Source: Clostridium nigeriense (GTDB lineage: Bacteria; Bacillota; Clostridia; Clostridiales; Clostridiaceae). Taken from it: a stretch of DNA of 64,000 nucleotides. The DNA lies in NCBI RefSeq assembly GCF_900086595.1, contig NZ_LT575472.1, forward strand, positions 2,243,685 to 2,307,684, given 5' to 3'. Each line of letters starts with the position of its first letter. Within the stretch, counting starts at the first letter, position 1. The notes below the pieces were generated by a model. The model did no database searches, was not told the DNA's origin, and saw nothing but the letters and a program-made list of their open reading frames with translations. Both the position numbers and the translations under genes were made by a program. This document shows positions 18,094-27,038 of the stretch, in pieces.

Positions 18094-20172
18094 TTATTCT
18101 CTCCCCTCATTTCCTGATGTTTTTGCTAATGCATATGGATAAACTTTATCTGCTATCCCCTTCTTTCTCAATAAATACGTGCAATAAGTAAATGTCCATT
18201 TTGAATCTACCATATCATCTATGATTAAAACATTTCCTAAATATTTAATATTATCATTAATATCAAAACCATCTATTACATTTTGACATTGATAAAAACT
18301 ATTTTCTAAAGTCTTTTGTTCAACTGTATCTTTTATTTTTATAATTGCATCATGGCAAGGAATCTTTAATATCTCTGCTATACTATAAGAAAAATCTTTT
18401 ACTAAATTTACTCTTTTAAGTGATGGAACATATAATATATTATCAATATCCCACTCCTTTACTTTTTCTTTAAGTAAATTAACACTTGCATTAATTAAAT
18501 CTTTATTAAATTTATTTTCTAAGTACTTTCCTTTTCTAACAATAGTACCCCATCCAGCATCTCCATATGAACAAAGTACAAGCCCCTCTTCCATTCTGTA
18601 TTCGGAAAGAATATTTACTTTTCCATTACCATTTAAATCTAAGCCAGTTGGCCATTGTTTTCTTGGTTCTATTGTTAAATGATTTCTTTTTAAGAATTCA
18701 ATTGCATCTAAGACATTTTTAAATTCAACATTACTTTTAAATCTACTATCAGTACAATTTTTGCATTTTCCACATCTATGAGCTGTATTATCATCTAACT
18801 CTTTCGCTATAAACTCCATTAAACAAGTTTCACTATTAATATAATCGTTCATTCTTTTTAATTCATATCTTCTTATATCTGATATTTGTTTCGAATACTC
18901 CATATTAGGCTTCCAATTATTTAATGTAGGATAATACTTTGATTTTTCTTTATATATTGCTCCTTCAACTTCTAAATATTTTAAACATTTTTCTAATCTT
19001 CCACTTTTCATATTTACATGTGATAAAATACTTTTTTGACTTAATCCTTCATAATTATTAACTGTATTAACTACCTGAACCATTTCATCTTCTGTAGGAA
19101 AAGCAGAATTAATAAAATAATTTGAAATTTCATCATCTTCTTCACCACATAAAAGTATTGCATTTGAATCTTTTAGTGCTCTTCCCGCTCTACCAATTTG
19201 TTGATAATACGCTACTACATTACCAGGTTTTTGATAATGAATTACAAAAGATATATCCGCTTTATCATATCCCATTCCTAAAGCAACTGTTGCTACTAGT
19301 GCTTTTATTTCATTATTTAATAATTTTGATTCCTTTATCGATCTTTCTTCAGCTGTTAATCCACCATAATAATCTTCAACTTCATATCCTTTGTTTTTTA
19401 GATAAGAAGTTATTAATTTCGTATCATCTACAGTTAAAGTATATATAATACCTGTTCCATTAATGTTTTTCAAATTTTCTGATATCCATGCTAATCTTTC
19501 TGCTTGATTACCTAATTTAATTATATCAATAGATATACTTTCTCTTGTTAATGGTCCTCTAATAATCTCCAAATCATCACCTAATTGTTTTTTGATATCT
19601 TTTATAACCCTATCATTTGCAGTTGCTGTTGTTGCAATTAATGGTATATTTTTAGGTAATCTTTTTGTTATATTTACTATTCTTCTATAGTCAGGTCTAA
19701 AGTCATGACCCCAATCTGATATACAATGCGCTTCATCAATAACTAATAATCCAATATTTTTCTCTATTTTAGATAAAACATTATCTATAAAATCTTTATT
19801 ACCGAGTCTTTCTGGGGATATAAATAATATATCTACACTATCATTTAACAAATTAAAAACAACTCTATCCCATTCATCTTTATTGTTTGAATTTATTGAG
19901 TCAGCTATTAAGTTAAACTTAGCTGCTGATTCAAGTTGATTGTTCATTAAAGATAATAATGGACTTATTAAAATTGTTGGTCCTTCACCTTTATCTCTTA
20001 ATATCCTTGTAGTTAAAAAATAAACAAGACTTTTTCCCCAGCCTGTCTTTTGAACAACTAGTGTTCTTTTATTATTTAAAGCAGATAATATTGACTCATC
20101 TTGCCCCTCTCTAAAATCTGATCCTTCACCATAATATTTCCATAAGATACTTAAAATATTATTTTTATTCAA
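18094..20172 (-). CDS. RecQ-family helicase fused to a C-terminal phosphoribosyltransferase-like domain
   Basis: This 692-aa protein has helicase motifs QKTGWGKS (Walker A, 41-48), VIDEAHCISDWGHDFRP (DEAH at 146-149), TTATAND and QQIGRAGR (about 324-331). A RecQ zinc site of four cysteines follows (Cys450, 467, 470, 473). Residues about 510-692 add a phosphoribosyltransferase-like fold with VLIIDDMVDSKWT (648-660) at the PRPP-loop position. The canonical T-G pair of that loop is replaced by S-K, so catalysis is uncertain. Similar RecQ-PRTase fusions exist in actinobacteria. The start is TTG with AGGAGAGG upstream. It is coupled to the dprA-like gene downstream. It is probably a DNA-sensing or DNA-processing defence unit, not the housekeeping RecQ. 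Confidence 0.9.
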   Translation of the reverse strand: MNKNNILSILWKYYGEGSDFREGQDESILSALNNKRTLVVQKTGWGKSLVYFLTTRILRDKGEGPTILISPLLSLMNNQLESAAKFNLIADSINSNNKDEWDRVVFNLLNDSVDILFISPERLGNKDFIDNVLSKIEKNIGLLVIDEAHCISDWGHDFRPDYRRIVNITKRLPKNIPLIATTATANDRVIKDIKKQLGDDLEIIRGPLTRESISIDIIKLGNQAERLAWISENLKNINGTGIIYTLTVDDTKLITSYLKNKGYEVEDYYGGLTAEERSIKESKLLNNEIKALVATVALGMGYDKADISFVIHYQKPGNVVAYYQQIGRAGRALKDSNAILLCGEEDDEISNYFINSAFPTEDEMVQVVNTVNNYEGLSQKSILSHVNMKSGRLEKCLKYLEVEGAIYKEKSKYYPTLNNWKPNMEYSKQISDIRRYELKRMNDYINSETCLMEFIAKELDDNTAHRCGKCKNCTDSRFKSNVEFKNVLDAIEFLKRNHLTIEPRKQWPTGLDLNGNGKVNILSEYRMEEGLVLCSYGDAGWGTIVRKGKYLENKFNKDLINASVNLLKEKVKEWDIDNILYVPSLKRVNLVKDFSYSIAEILKIPCHDAIIKIKDTVEQKTLENSFYQCQNVIDGFDINDNIKYLGNVLIIDDMVDSKWTFTYCTYLLRKKGIADKVYPYALAKTSGNEGRE

Positions 20173-20258
20173 TATAACCTCTCCTTATTAATAAATCCTC
20201 TTATCTTTATCTTAAGTATCTGTATATTTAATTTAAAATCTTTATAATAATCATTTGT

Positions 20259-22319
20259 TTATTTAATGCCAAATAATAATTCACTATAATCTATTCCATA
20301 TTCATCAAAAATAATTCTTAAGGTTTGAAGCTTTGCTTCTGTACTTAAGTTTTTTTCTATATAAACATTGTTTCCTATTTTATATGATCGTCTAATTGAA
20401 TCTTCTTCTGTAGAAAATCTTTTATTTAAATAATCTTGATCAAATTCTTTTTTAGTTAATCTTATAAACGGTATTGGATTTATCTCATATAAAATAGAGC
20501 AAATATTTTCATATAAATCAGTCCAATTTTTAACTTTTATAATTTCTTCTTTAAATATAAATTTTTCAACCTTTGCATTTGTAAAATCATCTTCATCTTC
20601 TAAGCTAAATATATTATTATTTTCATCTTCAATAGAGTAATTACTTGTAGGATATCTCCATATATTAGATGCTATTTCATATAATTTATTTGCTCTTTCT
20701 ATTATTTTCTCTTCATTCCATTCATCTATTTCGCTTAAATATTTATTTAACTTTAATCTACTATCTTTAAACCCTTTTTCCATATCCCTTTTTTCAATAA
20801 AAGATTTATTGCTTAAACTTGAATTATAACCTGTTAAAGTTAAATTACCTATAGTTCCAATATATTTTGCATAAACTTCATTATATCCTTCACCCAAAGC
20901 ATTTTTCCATGATAATGTTAGAGTTTGAGGCATTATATGTTCAATACTTAACTTTTTCTCATTAATTAAATTTTCTATATCTACTTTTTCATTATTATCA
21001 TAATTTTCTAATTGCTCTAATAAATAAATCTTATTTTTACTTTTCCAGCTATACACATCACATTCTAAAAATTTCAATTTAAATTCATCTTCACTAGGAA
21101 ATCTTTGAGATGACTTTTTATTAGTTAAAATATATTTGAATATTTCTAAATAGTTTTCTTTATAATTCTCAATTCTTTTAATTTCTTTACTTAAATTCAT
21201 AAAGACTTTGTTTAATGCATTTGTAGGTGCCTTACATATTATTCTTCTAAAAATATATGATTCTATTATTTTTAGTACTTCTACTAACTCTTCTTCATTA
21301 ATTTCATTATTTTTATAATCATCAAAAACTTCTAATAAAAATGGATATGATACTGTAACCTCTAATTTATTAATATTTTTAATTATTATATCTGCATCTT
21401 TCATGCCAGTGTTACTTGTTATAAGCGATTTATAATATGTAGAAAATTTCAACATATCTTTTAGACAAACTTCTATATCTATATCATTGTCTTCAATATA
21501 TTTTTTGAAGCTAACATATATTTTGTTAATATTAGGAATTTTATTTTCCTTCATAGTTAAATAATCTCTTATAAATTGAGTTACTAAATAATTAGTATTT
21601 TTCTCTACCTTATTCCAATAATTATTGTAAAGTTCCTCTTGTTTTTTAGAAGGCTTATTCATTAAAATAAAGTTTCTTACCTTATCTGCATCAGTCAAGT
21701 CTAATCCTGTTGAATTAAGACTTTCAAAGATAAGTTGTGGATCATCTTCACCATTTTTCAGTTCAATTTCTACTATCATTAATCTTTCAACAACAGAGTA
21801 AAGTTCATCAATAGTAATCTCTCCTAAAATTATTCTTTCATAAAAATAATTATAATTCAAAGTTATATTAGATTCTTCTATTAACTCATCTTTACTAAAT
21901 AGTTTTTCAAATGCGTTTCTATCTTCCTTTATTGGTTTTAACTTTATTTTACACTCTTCATTAGAATATTGATTTATTAAATACTGATTTAGTATCTTTT
22001 CTTTAATTATACTATCTGATTTTAATCTTCCGCTTTCTATTAAATTATATATAGCAAGTAAAAGTAATGATATTGTAGTAATTCTTTGTTGTCCATCTAT
22101 AATTAAGTATTCTCTACTTCTTGCACTATCATTATATATAGAAACTATAGTTCCAAAGAAGTGAGTCTTATAGTTATTCTTAATCATACTAACTAAATCA
22201 TCATAAAGTTGCTTACATTGTTCCTTTTTCCAATCATAATTCCTCTGATAAACTGGTATAACAAAATTCGTATCAGAAGACTCTAAAAACCTTATTAAAT
22301 ATTTTTCATTTGCCTTCAT
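20259..22319 (-). CDS. GmrSD/BrxU-like DUF262-DUF1524 nuclease
   Basis: This 686-aa protein has the DUF262 N-terminal signature VIPVYQRNYDW (20-30) and IIDGQQRITT (73-82), the ParB-like nucleotide-using part. The C-terminal half has the DUF1524 His-Me nuclease signature IEHIMPQT followed by GTIGNLTLTGYNSSLSN. This is the single-chain GmrSD architecture of type IV enzymes that cut modified DNA. BrxU, found in a BREX island of Escherichia, has the same build and complements BREX against phages with modified genomes; the same division of labour is likely here (inference). ATG with GGGAGAGG. It lies 86 nt upstream of the recQ fusion in the same orientation. Confidence 0.9.
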   Translation of the reverse strand: MKANEKYLIRFLESSDTNFVIPVYQRNYDWKKEQCKQLYDDLVSMIKNNYKTHFFGTIVSIYNDSARSREYLIIDGQQRITTISLLLLAIYNLIESGRLKSDSIIKEKILNQYLINQYSNEECKIKLKPIKEDRNAFEKLFSKDELIEESNITLNYNYFYERIILGEITIDELYSVVERLMIVEIELKNGEDDPQLIFESLNSTGLDLTDADKVRNFILMNKPSKKQEELYNNYWNKVEKNTNYLVTQFIRDYLTMKENKIPNINKIYVSFKKYIEDNDIDIEVCLKDMLKFSTYYKSLITSNTGMKDADIIIKNINKLEVTVSYPFLLEVFDDYKNNEINEEELVEVLKIIESYIFRRIICKAPTNALNKVFMNLSKEIKRIENYKENYLEIFKYILTNKKSSQRFPSEDEFKLKFLECDVYSWKSKNKIYLLEQLENYDNNEKVDIENLINEKKLSIEHIMPQTLTLSWKNALGEGYNEVYAKYIGTIGNLTLTGYNSSLSNKSFIEKRDMEKGFKDSRLKLNKYLSEIDEWNEEKIIERANKLYEIASNIWRYPTSNYSIEDENNNIFSLEDEDDFTNAKVEKFIFKEEIIKVKNWTDLYENICSILYEINPIPFIRLTKKEFDQDYLNKRFSTEEDSIRRSYKIGNNVYIEKNLSTEAKLQTLRIIFDEYGIDYSELLFGIK

Positions 22320-22466
22320 AAAACCTCTCCCTAAAATAAACTATTATAAAGCAATGACTAAAACCACAAGGTTCTAGCCATTACATAATAATTAAAAACC
22401 ATATCTTTTTTTAATAAATTTATTAACCAAAAATATATAACTAATGGTTATTTATATTAAATATTA

Positions 22467-23261
22467 CTACAATCCTAAAATTTCTTTCTTTTTTAATTCA
22501 AACTCCTCTTTAGTTATTATATTATTATCTCTTAACTCCGCTAACTTTTGTAAATATTCAATATCATTTATATTATTTTTCTCTTTAATATTACAACTTT
22601 CAAAATTTTTATTATCTCTATTTTCTATTTTATTTAATATTAACTCTTTAATTTTTTTAAATTCTTCTGCTTCTTTAGCATTAAAAACAATAGTATTTTC
22701 ATCATAAAAAGCATCCATATGCGAATCTTTAAACATATCCATTATTCCTTTTTTCGCAGATTCAACCGCTCCTAATATAGAAAATTGTATATAGCCATCA
22801 GACGTAACATTATGCTCCCACAATTGAACTGCTGTTATAGATGATAATAAAATTTCCTTATCTCCAACATTTCCATGTATAGATAAAAATTTATTAGGGC
22901 GTCTAATTACTATTTTATTTTCTAACAAATCCAAAATACCATATTTCCCTTGAGCTCTTGCTATTATTCCCTTTGGTAAATTTGATTGTTCTATTAAATT
23001 TATCATTTTTTTAACATCTTCATAGTTTCTTTTCTGGTAAACAAATTGATATCTTGAAATTTTTTTATCTTTTATACACTCAATATTTAAATTACCACCT
23101 AAAATTTTATTAAATTTATTCTTTGTTATTATTATCTTATCTAAATCTAAATCATAAATATCAACCTTTTCTTTGAATATTTTTGTAATAATACTCATTT
23201 TTCTATTGTTTATTTCTACGTTTCCACCACTCATTATTATTTTTAAATTCATTATATCCAT
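22467..23261 (-). CDS. PH-like (DUF4429-type) protein with C-terminal SHOCT domain
   Basis: This is 264 aa from the ATG at 23261, which has AAGGGA about ten bases upstream; an in-frame TTG at 23270 sits too close to that site. The middle part has a beta-rich repeated pattern resembling DUF4429/PH-like domains (IIARAQGKYGILDLLENK, then an SSITAVQLWEH strand). The last 30 residues, DIEYLQKLAELRDNNIITKE and onward, are a typical SHOCT helix pair, a short domain often found at protein ends and thought to mediate oligomerisation. No catalytic motif is visible. It sits 29 nt downstream of pglX, inside the BREX operon. Its role is unknown. Confidence 0.75.
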   Translation of the reverse strand: MDIMNLKIIMSGGNVEINNRKMSIITKIFKEKVDIYDLDLDKIIITKNKFNKILGGNLNIECIKDKKISRYQFVYQKRNYEDVKKMINLIEQSNLPKGIIARAQGKYGILDLLENKIVIRRPNKFLSIHGNVGDKEILLSSITAVQLWEHNVTSDGYIQFSILGAVESAKKGIMDMFKDSHMDAFYDENTIVFNAKEAEEFKKIKELILNKIENRDNKNFESCNIKEKNNINDIEYLQKLAELRDNNIITKEEFELKKKEILGL

Positions 23262-23290
23262 TCTATTCAATTCCCTTTTTATTTAATAAG

Positions 23291-26200
23291 TTATATCTTT
23301 GCTAGTAAATTCAATTTTACTTCTTTATCTTTTGAGTTAATTACTTTAATATCTTGGAATTTAGCATAGTTTACTTTTACTCCATCATCTAAATCAATAA
23401 ATATTTTTTCATTTGCTAAGTGAGCTACCACCTGATCGTATTCTTTACATTCTTCTATTTGCTTTGTAATTCTATCTATCTTTTTCTTAGCCGCAGTTCT
23501 ATCTTTTGCAGTATACTCTTCTGAATCTACTATTAATTGAAGTCTATTAATTTCTGCTTCGTATTTTCTTTGTAATGTATGCAGATAATCAGTTCTAACT
23601 TTAGCAACTGTTTGATCATTGTATCTATGCATATATATTAAACACTTAAATCCATCATTTTTACCTGAATCGAACATCCAATAAATAGGTCTCTTTTGAT
23701 AAACTTTTAAATGATCTTTGTAGAAATCTTTAATAAAGTATCTTCTAATTGCCTGTCTAGCAGTTTCAGATGACTTTCTTCCTATAGAATCAACAATAAA
23801 ATCTAAATTCTCTTCTAATGTATCATTACCATAAACAACTCTTACAAAATCAATAAATCTTGAAACTATATCATCTACAAAATATTCATCTTCTGTAATA
23901 GGAATAATATTATCAATATCAGGTGAAAATCTACTATTAATCCATGAATCAGATATTATATTACCCACTTGATCCTTCTCTACTTTTCTAACCTTTGTAG
24001 TAGTTACTTTTTCATCTTCATGCTGTTCACTACTTAATAACCACTTCTCTCTCCAGTATCCACCAGCATAGATAAGTCCTTCTACATCAATAGAATATCT
24101 CCCAAACATACATCCAACAAAATAAGAAATAAATGACTTAATATCTCTTTCTCTTTCTGCCTTTCTGATAGTAATCTCTTTCTCATTAACCTTTTCACAT
24201 AATTCTGTTTGTAATCCATATATATTTATAAAAATTTTATTTAATTCTTCTTCATTATTTTTTAACTCTTCAAAATTTGCATTACACTGTATACTCCAAT
24301 TCCTAAATATATCATCTAATTTATAACTTTTTCCTTTATCTAAACCTTCTAATAACGGGTGTATACTAAACTCCCAAGAATTTTCAAAATTATTCCAATC
24401 ATTTTTAGATAAGTTGATACATCTATCAACTAAGTCACCAATTCTATAATTATTAAATATATCTTTTATTGGTAAATTACAAATTTGACCTACTTCAAAA
24501 TTTAATGTTTTACTCATTGAAGATAACATTAAAATATTCGTATTACTATTTAAAAAACCTAGTAAATTTTTAATATAATTAGTCTCTGTAAATATAGAGC
24601 ATCCAGCAACATCAAATATAAATCCATCTGGAATAAATCTAACCGAAAAACCTCCGCTTGTCACTTTAGACCAAGTTAGACATTTATTAAAATAAAACTG
24701 AACGTTCTGAGGTCTTGACCTAAGTTTACCCTTATCATTCTTAAAGTTCTTTATTTCATATCCATCATTTTCCCACATAACAATATATTCGTTATTACCA
24801 AACCATTTCCTATATTCTCCACCCTTATTGTATGGAGCCCATTTACATTTGCTATTAATAAATTCTATACTGTTTTTAGCATTAAATACTATCTTATCGA
24901 TCTCAACCTCATTCCATCTTCTTAAAAATCTATCATTTTCACCAGTTGCTAATCCTTGTTTAGGATTTGCAATTTCTTCTAACATTTTTGATTTATCAAA
25001 TATATCAGTTATATTTTTACTAATCCAATATGCAATAGGCATTCCTGGAATCTTTCTATATTCCTTTTGATCTGTAATATATCTATTTTTCTCATTAAAA
25101 AACTCTACTTTTTTCTCATCTTTTCTGCTAAAACAAAAATCTGATAATTTAATTGCACTCATTTTTTTACTAGGTTTACAATTTTTATTAACCCATGCAA
25201 CTATTGGATTATGACCTACTTTACCTTCAAACAATTCTGTTCCAAAATCAACCAAAGATTCAAATTCTAGATTTTCAATAATATATTTCCTTATATTTTC
25301 AAAACTTTTAAGATACATCCATGATGTAGTTGTTATAAAAGATATATATCCATTAGCCTTACATAAGTCTTTTATTGCTTTTTCATAAAAAATCATTGAA
25401 AAATCCGATTTACTTTGTGGATAATTATCATTTACATACCTAGATAATTTTTCACTCATTCTAGAACTATTTAAATATGGTGGATTAGTTACAACTATAT
25501 CATATTTATTTGTCATTGCTATTGCTTGATTAACTAATGGGACTAATAACATTTTTACTTGATTTACTTTATCTAATGAAATTAAATCTAAATCCGGATT
25601 ATTAATTATAGATTTTATTGTGTTGTTTAAATTATCAAAATCTATATTTTTCAAATTTATAATACTTCCATATTCTTTAGCATCCTGATAAATATTAATT
25701 AAGTATTCTATATCAGATCTTATATGTTCATTTTTATTTGAAACAAAATCTATTAAAGATTCATCTATTTTATTGCTTTCCTTTATACTATATAATTTAG
25801 TTTCTATTTTTTCTCTTAAAATTCTTCTATTATATTTTCTTGCTCTCATTATAACAGCAAAATTTGCTATCTGACTTGCTCTATCATCAATATCAAGTCC
25901 GTATAAATTATTACTTAATATTAATTTCGTTGCTTGTCGTTCACTATATCCATATGCTTCATAGACTTCCATCAACAAATCAAAAGCGCAAACTAAAATA
26001 TGACCTGATCCCATTGCTGGATCAATTATTTTAATTTCTTCTATATTTATTAACTTTTTACTTTCCTCTTTTTCTTGCTTAATAAAATAATCCCATTTAG
26101 AAGTTATTTTTTCTCCTTTTTCAGAGTTACTATAAATAAGATTTCCTAATGAATTTTCTATCATATACTCTACTACCCAATCTGGTGTAAATATTTGAGT

Positions 26201-26944
26201 TGCTGCTGGTAATAATTCTTTAGGTATTTTATTTCTTTGCATAGTACCATCATAAACTAATTCATTATTTTCTGTATTATAATATTGATACATCCATCCT
26301 ATTATTTCAACTTCTTCTTTCCAATCTTCCTCTTCAATATCTTCAACCATTTTTCTTATAACAGAACCATCTTCTAATAAATTATCAGGTAATAAAAGTT
26401 CTGTATAATCGCTTATTTTTTCAAACATTTGAGGTATTATCTTACCTAGTTCATTACATTGTTTAACTAAAATAATTCTATATGCTTTTTCTCTATCTAA
26501 AGTATCTCCTGTATCTAATAAATCATATATTTCATTAGCTTTAGTATTTAAATCTAATTCATCTATAACTTCAGATATCTTAGTTAATACATCAGGTTCT
26601 TTTTTTTCTTCAATTTCTGATGAAAGTATTCTAATTCCTGATGGAAGATAATCATTAACTTCCATATATCTAAGCCCCATAAATCTATTAAACCAAGTAT
26701 AAGCTACTTCTTCCATTACTTGCTCAAAGCCTTTTTCTTTTACTTGATTTACCAATGCATCTCTATCACTTTTAGGTAGTGCAAATATTTCATCCTTACT
26801 TTCTAATTTAAACCCACCTTGTACTACTATTGCTTCTTCAATTTTATCTTCAAATATCCCTATTCTATTAGCCTTTTGACTTACCTGTGCAATTAAATTT
26901 CTTCTTGCCCATATAGCAAAGGATTTTATTTTATTTTTATCCAT
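23291..26944 (-). CDS. pglX: BREX adenine-specific DNA methyltransferase PglX
   Basis: This 1217-aa protein has SAM-binding motif I IIDPAMGSGHILV (about 306-318) and catalytic motif IV VVTNPPYLNSS (484-494), the N6-adenine class. PglX marks the non-palindromic BREX site on the host chromosome and is also required for phage exclusion. The N-terminal and C-terminal parts (1-250 and 600-1217) are the long PglX extensions for target recognition. The gene is full length and I saw no homopolymer tract of the sort that causes PglX phase variation. ATG with AAGGAG. It follows brxC after 94 nt that contain an odd TAGT-rich repeat. Confidence 0.96.
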   Translation of the reverse strand: MDKNKIKSFAIWARRNLIAQVSQKANRIGIFEDKIEEAIVVQGGFKLESKDEIFALPKSDRDALVNQVKEKGFEQVMEEVAYTWFNRFMGLRYMEVNDYLPSGIRILSSEIEEKKEPDVLTKISEVIDELDLNTKANEIYDLLDTGDTLDREKAYRIILVKQCNELGKIIPQMFEKISDYTELLLPDNLLEDGSVIRKMVEDIEEEDWKEEVEIIGWMYQYYNTENNELVYDGTMQRNKIPKELLPAATQIFTPDWVVEYMIENSLGNLIYSNSEKGEKITSKWDYFIKQEKEESKKLINIEEIKIIDPAMGSGHILVCAFDLLMEVYEAYGYSERQATKLILSNNLYGLDIDDRASQIANFAVIMRARKYNRRILREKIETKLYSIKESNKIDESLIDFVSNKNEHIRSDIEYLINIYQDAKEYGSIINLKNIDFDNLNNTIKSIINNPDLDLISLDKVNQVKMLLVPLVNQAIAMTNKYDIVVTNPPYLNSSRMSEKLSRYVNDNYPQSKSDFSMIFYEKAIKDLCKANGYISFITTTSWMYLKSFENIRKYIIENLEFESLVDFGTELFEGKVGHNPIVAWVNKNCKPSKKMSAIKLSDFCFSRKDEKKVEFFNEKNRYITDQKEYRKIPGMPIAYWISKNITDIFDKSKMLEEIANPKQGLATGENDRFLRRWNEVEIDKIVFNAKNSIEFINSKCKWAPYNKGGEYRKWFGNNEYIVMWENDGYEIKNFKNDKGKLRSRPQNVQFYFNKCLTWSKVTSGGFSVRFIPDGFIFDVAGCSIFTETNYIKNLLGFLNSNTNILMLSSMSKTLNFEVGQICNLPIKDIFNNYRIGDLVDRCINLSKNDWNNFENSWEFSIHPLLEGLDKGKSYKLDDIFRNWSIQCNANFEELKNNEEELNKIFINIYGLQTELCEKVNEKEITIRKAERERDIKSFISYFVGCMFGRYSIDVEGLIYAGGYWREKWLLSSEQHEDEKVTTTKVRKVEKDQVGNIISDSWINSRFSPDIDNIIPITEDEYFVDDIVSRFIDFVRVVYGNDTLEENLDFIVDSIGRKSSETARQAIRRYFIKDFYKDHLKVYQKRPIYWMFDSGKNDGFKCLIYMHRYNDQTVAKVRTDYLHTLQRKYEAEINRLQLIVDSEEYTAKDRTAAKKKIDRITKQIEECKEYDQVVAHLANEKIFIDLDDGVKVNYAKFQDIKVINSKDKEVKLNLLAKI

Positions 26945-26966
26945 TTTAATCTCCTTCTTTTAATTG

Positions 26967-27031
26967 TTAGCGGTTAGTAAGTAGTATTTTATATCATAAC
27001 TACTCACTACCTACTAAATACTTACTACCTA
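26967..27031. repeat. TAGT-rich imperfect hairpin between brxC and pglX
   Basis: The 94-nt gap holds GGTTAGTAAGTAGTATT (from 26972) and, inverted, ACTACCTACTAAATACTTACTACC (ending about 27030), built of permuted TAGTAAGTA/TAGTAGGTA units. The two sides can pair with a loop of roughly 20 nt. It could be a processing or stability hairpin in the BREX mRNA or a small intergenic repeat; there is no T run that would make it a terminator. Confidence 0.5.
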
Positions 27032-27038
27032 TTTTTAA

